In this document: positions 22,916 through 34,256 of the stretch, piece after piece
How positions within the stretch are numbered: position 1 is the first letter of the stretch
How the letters are laid out: every line of letters starts with the position of its first letter
Assembly (NCBI GenBank): GCA_963169105.1
Contig: OY720634.1
Span: 148,807,584-148,871,583, forward strand
DNA: 64,000 nucleotides
Reading direction: 5' to 3'
Source of the DNA: Ceriagrion tenellum
Taxonomy: Eukaryota; Arthropoda; Insecta; Odonata; Coenagrionidae
Notes under the pieces: generated by a model
What the model was told of the DNA's origin: nothing
Databases searched by the model: none
The model's input: only the letters and a program-made list of their open reading frames with translations
Translations under genes and position numbers: made by a program

Positions 22916-24479
22916 GATTTCCACACTTGATTTCATCAGGGTGAAGTAACCCCAACCTATTCTTTCTCAGTTACATACATTGCGTCGTGCTTTTCATTTC
23001 ATCCAATCTACATATTCATTATATAGCATTCTTCCGACTCAATTAGAATGCCCGCTCCTAACACCGACCCCAAAGCTCTACTAAATCCCGAGAAAGTCTT
23101 CTGCCATCTTCCGTATTAATTGTTTCTCGGAAAACAATGCTGTCGGCAATCGATCAACGTCACCCACTTGTCTACGAGTGGATTAATGAAGGCGAGGAAC
23201 TTAGTGGGCCCCGACACCCTAGCACGCGGTTTAACACCGCCTATCAGTCTCCCACCTCTCACTTTTGGGCTATATACAATTCAGCAGAAGTTAATTTTCC
23301 CACCTGCCAGGTCGCATCTCTTAATCACAGTCAACCACGTGCAGAAACGTACAGGCATTCACTCTGTTTCTCTATCCTCAGAGCTTTAAATGCTGGGAGA
23401 GAATTATTTTCATGTATGGCATTCGGAAATGATAAATATTCCTAAATTATAACTAATACCACACCGAAGGGCAGTCATGAGGGCCGTAAGACAAATGCAA
23501 GAAGGATGACGTGCGTTACCTGGACCGTTTTAGACGCACTTTCTTAGAAAATACCCAATTTGCGTATCTTCCACCTGTATCTTGGCAGGGAGTCGAATTG
23601 AATCTTCCATTCATTACGGCAAGGAGTAATGACAGTGAAACGGAGAAGAGGTTCGGATTGAATGAATTCTTCCGCCTTCCAGCGGGTTTGTGAATTTTTA
23701 GAGCACGCCATCTTACAAATGACTCGCAGGTAGTCTTATCTGTGACCAATATACGGATAATTTTCGATTGTAAAGTTAATTATTAGGCAATAAAGCCAGT
23801 AAAGAGAAAAATATTATTAAAATAGGAAGTAATGATTACTTATTCACAGCGACAAAAGCTGAGCGCGTTAAACGTGAGCTGGAAAAATATAATTACATAT
23901 TTTTCGACGAGCTTCTTTGGTGGAAATTATCCATAGTAATAAGAAATAGACAGTTCTCAACTTTAGTGAGAAATATCCTGTCCGATGGAACGATGTGATG
24001 AAATAATTCATGAAGGAAAATCCATAAACAATGTAAATACGCCAGAATATTTAAAAAAAGAAGAGTTTCTTGAACGGTGACAATATGCACTCGGGTTGCG
24101 TCGCCTCATGCGGCGCCTGCCCAGGGGACTTGAGTTTGAGTTTCCACCCAAAGGCGAGGGATTGGTTTGATGCGAGTAAAATGACACTGTCTCATAAGGT
24201 GAGTGAGTTTCGTATTCCCGGACCGGCAAAAATGAGTCGTACGTTCGAAAAGAGACTCCCTTCCACAAACCCAGAGAGGTCCTCTTCGCTTATTTGAGAT
24301 TAAAGCCGTGTTGAAGTTGCGACTGCATGGCTAAGAATGCAAATTTAGCTCATTTTAGGGACATAAAAAAGTAAAGGCCTCACGCAGTTAACGACAGAAA
24401 AGAGCCATTTGAATTTGATACAGTTTTAAAATTTTATAGGCTAACTGGTGCTGGAGGAGGATGTAGAAAATAAAATGGA
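22916..24479. other. No gene seen
   Basis: 24070-24205 is a CpG-rich open stretch ending in CATAAGGTGAGT, a good splice-donor match, but the 45-residue peptide (SGCVASCGACPGD...) is not recognisable. Other frames are short and overlapping. Confidence 0.45.
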
Positions 24480-24805
24480 CAGTAAAAATAAGCAGTGACG
24501 AAGTTTACCGATGAGTATGAGAGGAATGGACCATATGACATTGTGCAAAACGACCTCCCTTTCTTCGTCAATCTCGGAAGTACCATCACGTGAGACAGAA
24601 GAAGTACAACGGATATCAAGCGAAGAAAATCACAAGCTGAGAAAGTGTCATTTGTGAGACAGGTGAGACAGGGACAAGCTGTGTTCAGCGAAGATAGAAA
24701 CTAAAAACCAGGATATATAATGTGAAAACATTCGTGTGGAGCGTGGCACTCTATGAATCGGAAGCTTGACTCAAAGGAAAAGCAGCCCAAAACAGACTAT
24801 ATTTC
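24480..24805 (+). pseudogene. LINE ORF2 fragment, same family as 20.2-21.2 kb
   Basis: The plus-strand translation RKYHHVRQKKYNGYQAKK, later TRIYNVKTFVWSVALYESEA and GKAAQNRL, matches the segment after the FADD box in the minus-strand copy at 20230-21235 (WKYHHVVWKMYNGYQAKK). It is the same family in opposite orientation. Stops occur throughout. Similarity ends abruptly near 24805, where a minus-strand endonuclease relic begins. Confidence 0.65.
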
Positions 24806-25430
24806 TTATACACCTTCCAATATATGGAGTGAACGTTGATATCTCCACCTATCATCAAATTTATTTTGAAATTCCTGGATGTGATGCTACTTATCCGTGT
24901 TTCTAGTACTAAAATTGAACTGACGTCAGTGTTGGGTGGCGTGTAGTACGAGAACACAAGTATTGTTTTGGATTTAAGGCGTTTAATTGAACGCCATACA
25001 GATTGAAGGCTGGTCTCTGGAACGATTTCCGCTTAGCTGACGACTATATTCTTTACAGCTAAAAATATTCCACCACCGAACTCTTCGGTTAATTCTATCA
25101 TTCCTATAAATGGTGAACGATCTTGGGAAGACTTCACTATCTGGAATATCGTCCGGCAGCCAACTTTCTGTGCCAATAATGACGTTACACTCCATGCAGT
25201 GAACTAGATGGTGGAATTCTGGAATCTTATTTTTTTTAACTAGACAATTAACTACTGCTACGACTACAGCTTGACAATTCTCATTATTGCATTTTGGGAA
25301 TACATATTTCCCATTGTCTGTTATCTATTAAGATATTCCTGGGCCCTATACTCTGAATACTCTTTATTGATTGGCTTTCTGGAAATGTAGAATTTTTGAC
25401 CCCAAAGGACCACACTTCACGTACGTGCAT
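24806..25430 (-). pseudogene. LINE endonuclease (EEP) domain fragment
   Basis: The minus strand encodes CNVIIGTESWLPDDIPDSEVFP followed by FTIYRNDR, the TESWL..DI.D.E..P..F...R.DR signature of CR1/jockey-type AP endonucleases that nick target DNA. About 200 bp further on, after frame changes, FSYYTPPNTD and MIGGDINVHSIYW match the YRPP and GDFN..I.W blocks, in which the catalytic Asp (GDIN) survives. Upstream sequence up to about 25430 reads as ORF2 start material (DNGKYVFPKCNN-like). Frameshifted. Confidence 0.75.
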
Positions 25431-25799
25431 CAAATATTCATTGAAAACAATCATACTTGTTGCAATACAAATGATTTAAGAAATATCACATATGATTTTT
25501 GTCTCAATTAAATCATTGTTATGACTCGTGTTTATGGCGCGGTATTCAAAATTTAAGCGAAAATCATATGTAAATACGTGTTTTTATTCGGCATGATACC
25601 TTGATATTAATTAGAATCCATTATAGTAGTATGGAACGTATATCTTCGCGTTTAGGAGAAAATTTGTTTACACCTCATTGAATTATTTCAAAATATGTCA
25701 AATACCATAAGGCAGCAAGTTAAAATAGCATTAAATTGTAAAGAAACTTAATCATTAACATGCATTTTTTTCAATTTCTTCTCTCCTTCTTCACTTCAT
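25431..25799. other. No gene seen
   Basis: A+T-rich spacer between two LINE fragments. Stops in every frame. Confidence 0.5.
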
Positions 25800-26715
25800 G
25801 GATTAGGTAATATTGCCAGTCCCGGAAACCACCATAACTTCGGACGTCCAACGCTTCGATGTCCTCCAGGCTTGTACTCCCGGGAAATTCTGGGAAGGCG
25901 GTCCTGCTTCATCGTTTCTACATGTTCCCACCATTTTATTTTGTGTTTTCTTAGTTTTATCTTCTAATTTAAAAATTTTGAAATCTTGTTTTGTGTTCTC
26001 ATTGCTGATTCTATATCTTACGTCCAAACTTTTGCTGTTATCAGGAATTTCATGAAAACTGATTTAATTTTACGTCTGTCTCTCTTGGAGAGTACCGAGA
26101 GTACCCACGTCTCACTCCAAAGGACTGCCATTAACTGCCATCGTTTTGTAAACTTTCAGCTTAGTTTCTTTTCTTGTTTTATATTTTAGAGTTTATGAAT
26201 TGTTCCAGATGTGTTTAAATTTGTAAAGTTTGGTTTGCACATCTTTATCACTTAAGATATATATTTCCCACCAGAATTATGCAATGTGGACACCTGCTCT
26301 ATTATTCAGCCGTTAATTAAAATTTTTGTTCTGTTTTTCCCATAAATTTCATCACCTATTTTATAAGGTGACATAATCAATCCATATTCCTCTGCAATAT
26401 TTTTAGGAAAAATACTTTGCAATACACTCTGTAAGTCATTTTTTGTCCGTTGCATGATAACAACATCGTCATCATAGAGAACAATATTTACCGTAAGCTT
26501 TGTAATTAACTTTTACCCGTGTTCAAAGATTTTTTCCTACATTTTTCCACATCGTCCACATAGAAGTCAAATAGAGTTGGTATAAGCGATAGCCTTTTCT
26601 TACTCCTTTGTTTGTTTTCACAACTGCAATCAAAGGGCACATCGAAAAAGAACAAAAAGCGAAAGAATGCAATAGTCTCAGTATTCTACAGCAATAACAC
26701 AAAAAGAGTTCCATG
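25800..26715 (-). pseudogene. LINE reverse transcriptase C-terminal half
   Basis: The minus strand reads VVKTNKGVRKGYRLYQLYLTS (RT block TNKGVRQGC.LSP.LFN), then NIVLYDDDVVIMQRTKNDLQ (catalytic block with YDDD in place of F/YADD), then GDEIYGKNRTK. It ends near 25810 with KNKMVGTCRNDEAG...ASKRW-like sequence, corresponding to the usual RW..HVERM...RPR.RW terminus. There are multiple frameshifts. It is a different family from the jockey-like fragment that abuts it at 26715. Confidence 0.7.
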
Positions 26716-26719
26716 AAAT

Positions 26720-27485
26720 CCTCAGACGTAAGAAATGCGGTTTTGTGGCAGCAGCCATTGTGGCCTCATATCGATCGTATGAAAAATGGCATTTAAACCT
26801 TTCAGTTCTGCAGTCTATTTCCCTTATTTTACTCTCATGATCAGATATACCGTAGCATGTTGGAGTTCTAAAGATGTTAATATCGTCGTCAGAAAGTATA
26901 CTGGTTCGGAATTACCATTAAATATTAAGACTAATTTTTGATAGACGGCCTAAAAGCGATTCCCATCCCAGTTGTTGCAAAAGGTCAGTATAACTAACGA
27001 GATCATCATAACGGCCTTTAACGTATCTTGCCGATCTTCTCCGCACGCGTTCTGACTCCTTTTTTAATTCTACAGAAGGTCTTACAGAAGGTCTTACAAA
27101 AGTAGCTGATTTCTCTGAATTTATCGTCGCACTTGCCAAGTGCTCTTTTAGCAAATTTCAATTTACGATTAGCTGGACCAGTAATTTACCAAATATGTTT
27201 GCCCCATGAGAGATCATAAGTTAGTTAAACTCCGAGGCACTCAACAGATTCTACAGTCTCTAACTGTGTATGCTGAATGCAATGGTTGTAATGAGGAGAT
27301 TTTTTTTCAAATTTAATTCTAGCTGCCACACACCGCACCACTTTTGAATTGCCTTGAGGTCCTTCGTTAGAGCTCCCTAATAATTATGGCTACAGATTTT
27401 ATTGTACACTACTGTATCGCCTGCAAATTGTATTAGCTTACTTTCAATTTCAAAACCGATATCCATTAAATAAAATTATAACACA
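26720..27485 (-). pseudogene. Jockey-like LINE, RT catalytic block to C-terminus
   Basis: On the minus strand, KLIQFAGDTVVYN near 27430 is the catalytic FADD block with Asp changed to Gly. It is followed by DLKAIQKWCGVWQLELNLKK. After a degraded stretch, ESERVRRRSARYVKGRY, then LLQQLGWESLLGRL gives the RR.ARFV / L..LGWE.L..RR block, and HESKIREIDCRTERFK near 26790 the C-terminal block also present at 18500 and 49700. A 12-bp unit (GGTCTTACAGAA) is repeated at 27070-27105 and lengthens the VRPS stretch. Confidence 0.75.
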
Positions 27486-30238
27486 ATTATCAGGTAATGC
27501 TTGCACAGTACAGCACTGGGCAAGCATTTCATGATGATAATGCTATAAGACATCGTTACACGTTGTAAATAAATACACCTGTGGAGAAGTACAAAGGTTT
27601 TCACTTGAATTCTATCATCAATCTCCACAATTACGTGCCTGAATCCGTGAAATATAGTTCATTTGGTAATTTGAAGTAAGGTAGAACTCAGTACTCCAGA
27701 GTACAAACCGGAGATATTGATTGAATCGAACAGACCTCGAACACGCCAATAACTCAACCTTATCTTGCCCCCTCCAACGTCCCTCATCCCCAAGCGCTGT
27801 ACGTTTCACAAGGCAAGGCATTGGGGACGAACTCTCGACAATAAGAGAGTTCTGGAGAACCTCGGCACCAGAACCCTTGGACGGCATATGGACAACGCCC
27901 TCCCAAAACTCACATCCCCGAAACGCTTGCAATATAAAGTAAAGACCACATTGCTTTAGCCTTAGACCTAAATAAAATTAGGAGAGAACAATTGTCCAGT
28001 ACCATCTGCGAAATAATTCTGTTGAGAAAGAAATAAGCTCACCAATCAAAGCACCATGGAACTACGAGGCTACAAAGACCTCGAGATGCATAGATTAGAT
28101 TTACAACTTTCATGACTTACATAACCGAAAGTAAAAATATATAATGCCGAAGAGCAGTTATTTCTCGTTCACATTGGAGCTTTGGCATCTCTCTCTCATT
28201 AATCAACGAATTTAGGAAAGCGAGACGTAGTCTGATCCGTCAGACAACGTTATTGCCTTCTCATTCTAAAAGTTCGAAGAAAAGATGAAGATCATTTAGT
28301 GGATGGTACGGTGGAGAATCGAAATTATTATCAGTCGAAATACAAATCTTACTCAGAAAATCACTAGGATAAATTCCATTTAGTCACCCAGAATCTAGAC
28401 GAAAAACTGAGAACACATCAGGGTCCGAATGATTCTTCATCCTTAACCTTCATTAAAGTCTTAATGTTGCCTGTTCTCTTCGTGTTTAAGGGAACTCCCA
28501 ATAAGGGATATAATAAGGGAAATCTTCCAAGAAATCAGTTACACTTTTTTTGAAGCAATTCAGTTTTATACCAATCTCGTTGATCTTCTATGAACTTGTT
28601 CTCAATGTTGAGTCATTTCTTGATTTGAAGGCTCCCGAATATCGGCTTTTTATTTTCCAAACATTGACAGCTTTTCCACGGCAAGGAATGGGGCAAGGTA
28701 AAAGCTTATGACGCATATATTTCTTCTGAATCAGGAAAGAGAGTGAAGCCATTATGCTCCTTTAGCAATAGTAATGTGAGTAGTCTCCATGAGACTATTT
28801 GGACGCATCCCGTCCCAGTTCAGGTCAAAACCCATACGTTTCCTGGCCAAAAGGCGCGAATCAAAGCAGCCAGGTGAACTATGTATAGTCAAACCTGAGA
28901 CTGAGAGAGTGCTTCGTTTACGAACATGCTAGCATGTAGCACCAGGGCCAAGGTGATTATACTAATTATGCTACGAATACTTCTAATTAATACCGAAAAC
29001 GAAATTATGCAGGATAAAGATTAGTAACAATGATGAGTCAACAAACGCAACCACAAGACCGGTCTACTTAACTACATGGTCTCGTCTTCAAACCTCAGCA
29101 GTAATTTTCATATGCTAATACTTACAAATTTACGGAAAAATGAAAATAAATCGCTAGGCATCTTATATAGATAATAAAAACTGGAAAAAATATATAAAGC
29201 ATCTAACAAGGCCGCCTATCGTCAACATAAATATTATTGGGGGCATTGATCAGGGTTATTGAGCTCCCAAATCGCGTTAGAAAAAAGGCATTTTAAATAA
29301 TTCGGTCCAGGAATTTACTTCCCTAATTTCATGCATGTGATTTAGCCTACCAAAGTAGCGAGGAGCTTTTAATGTACTCTTTGTATCTTTGGAGAGTGAA
29401 CACGTCTAAATTTAACTCAGGTTGAAGAGTGTTCTCTAATCTACCTCCCATTCAACAGAGTAAATTATAGCGGGAAAACATAGCTAGGATAATCATTTTA
29501 AAAATGCAAAAGAAATTGCCAAAAAGTGAAAAAATAACATTAATAGAGAGAAAATAAACGAGGAAAACCATTAACAATCAGAGGGAACAAAATTGCCATC
29601 TCAATTTCACTCTTGAGCGATGGGGAGGAGGACATGGGGTCAGTTATTTAGCTATAAATAAATGTCATCATACCTCTGTATTAAGCAGCGTTCAAGGTAA
29701 ACAAACATACAAACGTGATTTCATGTTTGTTTCATTTATATTCTCTTGCGTACAACATCCGAACTGACGTCGAGAGCCTTACGTGAAGATTTTAACGAGA
29801 TGGGTGGCAAAACGCCTAATATGACGTCATATGATTCAGAAACCTGGTCCTCGAGGAAGGTTAGAGGACGGAAGTACATGAGAGGTGCTTAAGATCTAGG
29901 CGCCCGGGAGAATGGAGATTGTGCAGTGGACGTAGAGGAAGGATTCTAGTACACGAAGACAAACGCAGACGTGCTAGGCATGGTACGAGAGGACAGAATG
30001 GAGCCTGAGGAAATCATAAGGCTGACTTAAGGATGGGCCAGGTAATCAGGGGCGGTGGGATGCTGAAGGTCACACTCGAGTGGTTGTTTAAGTAGCTTAA
30101 GAGGAATAAGATAAGTCTTTAAGGATGAGATGATGAAGGGGCGAAATCTGTAGCGCCAAAGGGAGAAATAGTGTGAACAGGCATAAATGCTGGAGATATT
30201 AAACTAGGAAGTAGAGATAATTTTATTAGCCGTCTAAA
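27486..30238. other. No gene seen
   Basis: Frames at 27618-27959 overlap on both strands and are not recognisable. 29750-30200 has a G-rich strand with weak hints of a LINE terminus, but no block can be aligned. 29819-29832 is a perfect 14-bp palindrome around a CRE. Confidence 0.45.
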
Positions 30239-30320
30239 CCAGGGTTTCCCAACCAGTGTGGTCGCACCCCTGGGGAGTGCGAGATAGTATCACAGAGTGT
30301 GCGAAATAACTTTTCAGTTT
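30239..30320 (+). mobile_element. Possible hAT-type element end
   Basis: CAGGGTTTCCCAACCAGTGTGG, then CACCCCTGGGGAGTGCGAG, resembles the terminus of hAT MITEs of the Charlie type (CAGGGGTTCCCAACC...). I could not find the opposite end or an 8-bp duplication. Confidence 0.35.
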
Positions 30321-33169
30321 GTTATTACATTAAGGGTTCTGTTCTTTATATTCAAGATGAAAATATCGATTTTTTGAAGTCCAAATTAAAGATCAGGATG
30401 CGCTCTTCTTCCCTCCCTATTCTTTCCTTTCTCTCGTTGGTTATAAGACCAAAAAGCATCACAACGCCCTTCCTCTTTTTAAAGTATAGCCCCAAAACTT
30501 AAAATGATAGCACATCGAGCCGGCTGAAAGGACAAGTGAAGCTGTGAGTCCCTCTACCCAAACAATTTCGAACCGATCATACAGTAGTTGACCTGAAATA
30601 GTAGCTTATTTCTTCCATCGAGGTAAGGAGTTGGGTAAAAGTATTGGAGGTATTCTGCTTGTATTTATAATCATGTTATCATAATTTAAATCAGCAACAA
30701 CGAGGCGAGACGTGGAAGTCTTTTCCTCTGCAAATAACGAGAAGGAATCGACTCGTACATAGTTAACATTAAAAATGTGAAAGTGCTGAATCACGATGAC
30801 ATTTTGGAATCATTTTCGACGAAGGTCATCCCCAGAAAGAAACTCTACCGAACAAGGCTATCACGATGGGAAATTGAAATAAAGAAAATCTCCAACAGAG
30901 ACCAAAGGGAGAGAGTCAGTGACTCCGGGATATTCGTAGCCTTTTTTTTCGAAAAAATTCCGGAACAGATCTCCGCTCACCCATTCCACGAAAAATTGAG
31001 TGAATTTGGGCAAGAAACTCTGGGAAAACCACTTAACCTCGACGAATACCGCTCCCGAGGAGAGGCAACGCCGGCGAGAACCAATATCGGCACAAAATGT
31101 CAACACGCACGGTTGGCGATCAAAGGGAAGGTTAGGAAACCTAAGATCCTGGTATTTCTAAGAGATCTTTGCTAAATGAAAAGAATATTCTCCTGAGGCT
31201 GGTTGAATGCATAGGTCTGCGGTCTGAACTGATAGACTCTGAGTAACTTATGCCACAGGTTGTCTACCAAATAATATGGGTTATATCAGAGGTACTCAAC
31301 CTTTTTTCAAGCCGCACTACCAAAAATTCTTTCATTTGTCTCCGCTAAATCGCGGAAAGCATAGTATAAGTTCAATGGTTAGTTAAGTTTCGCTCGTAAC
31401 TTAAGACTGAGATCAATGACTCAATAAAGCAAAATGGTAGGTATGTACTTCACAGGTTTTTCCTTAAATACCATCATTCTCCGAAACAATTAATTATTCG
31501 TATCTAGCAAGAGTTGAAAGATTACAATATTGGCGCGCAAAACAACAACGCTTTGCATGAAAAGCGAAGGTTTGCAAACATGATCAAACAGCTTTCACTT
31601 AGAGCGTGGGTTTGATTTTTTTCCTTCCCTCCCATTACGAGAACCCATGCACCGCACATCCACCGGTGGATGTTAGAAAGTCCGTCAATCCGATGCACGT
31701 ACACATTAATCTTAATCAGTTTCAGAGAAAACGGATACCTATGCCTTCCCCGTGGGGATCATAGTGAGGGGAGGCACACCATTCGTTCATTTAGGGATCT
31801 TCACCGAGGAGACGAGAAAGAGCCCGAAGAAGTTTCGGATCAGGCTCGGCATTCGAAATGCACCGCTATCCACAGCTTTTGGTCCGAATGAGAAGAGACG
31901 CTTTCCATTCAGCGAGGAACACAAGCTGTCAATGCGACGTCTCTTCAACCTCTCAAGGCCTCCCAAGCGGAGGAAAGGAGGGAAGACGTGCACTGAATGC
32001 CCAAACCCGAATGAAAGCTAAACAGAGATTTGCGAGCGAAAAAGTGTAGCGGACCACCTCCCTCCGTTGGCGATTTATTTGCCTTTTATTTCTTCGAAGG
32101 GAAACCACCCCCTTAGAGTGGATTCTCGGAAAACATCAACCGAACGGTATAAAAAAAGAAATACACACGAATCGGTGGCAACGTAGTTTTGAGCGGTTTA
32201 TTTTCCCTGAAAACAAAAACTTCCATAGCGACAAGCGGACGAGTAGACGGTGGAAGATGAACGGCATCCACTCCGTTCTCCCCTGCCCTGCCATAGATAA
32301 TGCGCTGCGTCACAGAAGCTCGAAAAAATTTCGTGTCGGGCACGAGCTGAGAAAGGCCAAGAGCAGAACAAAGGATAGCCTGGTGTCCATCACAATATCA
32401 ATTATGGTTTACAAACCAGAATTAATGCGGGAATAAATATCCTGGGCACGTCTGACTGTGATATATCCCTCCTTCTCACGGTTTTTGTGATATCTTCCTT
32501 CGCCTGGAGTAATATTCCCGTTAAAATTCACGCCGTCTTTCAATCGTTGGGAAAAACATGCTCATTTCCATAATGAGCAGGATAAAATGCCTTTCGAGCT
32601 CCACCGCGCAACTGTTATTTATAATATTTGAGGACCACAATTAAGACGCCGCGAAACATTTTACATCTTTCAGACAGCGTGGGTTTCCACAGAATCACGG
32701 CGTGAGCTTACGTTTTCAGAATTGGTGAATTAAAATTCGATAGCAGCGGCAGGAAACACGCGGTGGCTACAATAGTCAGCGTTTTCGCGGAAACGGATAA
32801 GGGATCCCCTAAAATGAACCAAAGGGCTGGTTTGACTATGCTCAATATGATATGCTCTCCATCTCTCGTGGCGTGACGTGTTCGAGTGTAGACACAACTA
32901 GAACAGTCACACGTTCTTCGCGCGCAGGAGAAGGAAATCTCCATCCTCAAATCTGCAAAAAATACTCGCCGCAGGGATAACAACTACCCCGAGATATAAT
33001 ACATTAACGCTCTCACAACTCACATCAACCCACATGGCAACGAAAAACGCTATAAAGGAACCAAATAGTCGCTATCTCTAGCCAGATAGACAACTTATAA
33101 CTTACTCCGGCTGATGGTCTGAAGCTAGTGATTGTAGCAAGTAATCGCGAGATATAAAGTTGCAAGTAT
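30321..33169. other. No gene seen
   Basis: A 132-codon plus-strand frame (30777-31175) is the longest non-transposase frame here. It is Lys/Arg/Glu-rich with no known motif, and it overlaps an 81-codon minus frame. 31276-31330 starts CAGAGGTACTCAACCTTTTTT, a second possible hAT-type end. 31790-32050 and 32240-32300 are CpG-richer without clear coding signal. Confidence 0.45.
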
Positions 33170-33245
33170 GATTCTGTAGAAGAGGAACCAAAGTACGTAA
33201 TAAGACGAGCGCATGCGCACACACCCGCCATTTTCTTCCTTTACA
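33170..33245 (-). promoter_or_regulatory. Candidate housekeeping-type promoter or 5' end
   Basis: GCGCATGCGC (33209-33218) is a full NRF-1-type palindrome. Ten bases away CCGCCATTTT (minus strand AAAATGGCGG, 33225-33234) matches the YY1-type motif common at housekeeping gene starts, next to a pyrimidine-rich run that could act as a TCT initiator. On the minus strand ATGGCGGGT opens a 68-codon frame, which is not recognisable. No exon can be confirmed. Confidence 0.3.
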
Positions 33246-34183
33246 GGGTAGGCGCCGTCAACAAAGCCTGACTACTGGTTCTAGGCCAATGAGAATTGCT
33301 CTTTTTCGCCCATTTATAACAAACTATCAATTTTTGCATCCAATTAAAGTCTCATCGAGGATTTCCGCGCCAAATAATATGCTAATCCAGCTTTCAAAAA
33401 ACATAAATCACCCCTATTTGCATCTATCATTCAGCCACCGCTTATTTTTCCTTTTCGTTACCCCGGAGAGATGAGCACCCTCAGGTTTCAGAGTTTTGAC
33501 CGAGTACCCTCAGGTTGGAATTCTATTTTGAGCATTTCGAGTCGGTTAGTCAAAATTACAAACTACTAGGGTAAGCAGGCCTTCTACTTTTTACAAAAAT
33601 ATTGAATAAAATAACTTTTGAGCGGAGAATTTAAGAGAAATAGAATGTTACTGAATTTGTCACACATTTTCAGACTTACGGCTTCCGGAGGTCATCCTTT
33701 AGTCAGCAATTTTCTAATCATCAACCTAGTCTAGCGGAGCTAAGACACCTCAAGCAGTCTCGCTATTCAAGAGAAACGATCTAAGATCCCTCACAAAAAC
33801 AACTACAAAGTACCGTAACATTTATCGCGCCCCAATCCTCCTACAAGATTAAGTCACGTAATACTTGAACGATCCATCACTGTTACATCATTGAACAGTA
33901 GTTCCGATACGGAGCCAGATGAAGATATGTTTAGCTGTTAATGTCCGAATACGATTAATAATCCATTTGAGGGATATAGATTTTAGTGATTTTCTTCAGT
34001 TGACCATAAAAGCGGACAAACCGAAAATTTTCTAGAATTCACATATTGAATAGCAGGGAAAAATGACAGAGCAAGCAAATAAAAAGAGGCATTTCAGAAT
34101 AAGTGAAAAACCACATGATAAATAACTCTTTTTGCAGAGTCAATGTTTTCCTAAACTATAATATGGTAAGATTACTTTTTCGT
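33246..34183. other. No gene seen
   Basis: Short frames, A+T-rich, no recognised repeat. Confidence 0.5.
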
Positions 34184-34256
34184 GCCATATTGGCCATTTA
34201 TATATGGCCATCCATATATATATGCCATACATATACACATATATATATGGCCATGG
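34184..34256. repeat. TA-rich tract with repeated TGGCCA words
   Basis: Runs of alternating TA are interrupted four times by GGCCAT or GCCATA words (TATATGGCCAT). The tract is locally self-complementary and could extrude or expand. It looks like a compound microsatellite. Confidence 0.65.

Noticed and set aside
24070..24205. CpG-rich exon ending in GTGAGT
   Set aside because: Short, no homologous peptide recognised, no matching acceptor upstream identified.
29750..30200. LINE terminus
   Set aside because: A few residue strings look suggestive, but no block aligns in order with a known ORF2 end.
30777..31175. 132-codon plus-strand frame as a gene
   Set aside because: No motif, overlaps an 81-codon frame on the other strand, no splice or promoter context. 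This length is expected by chance in 64 kb read in six frames.
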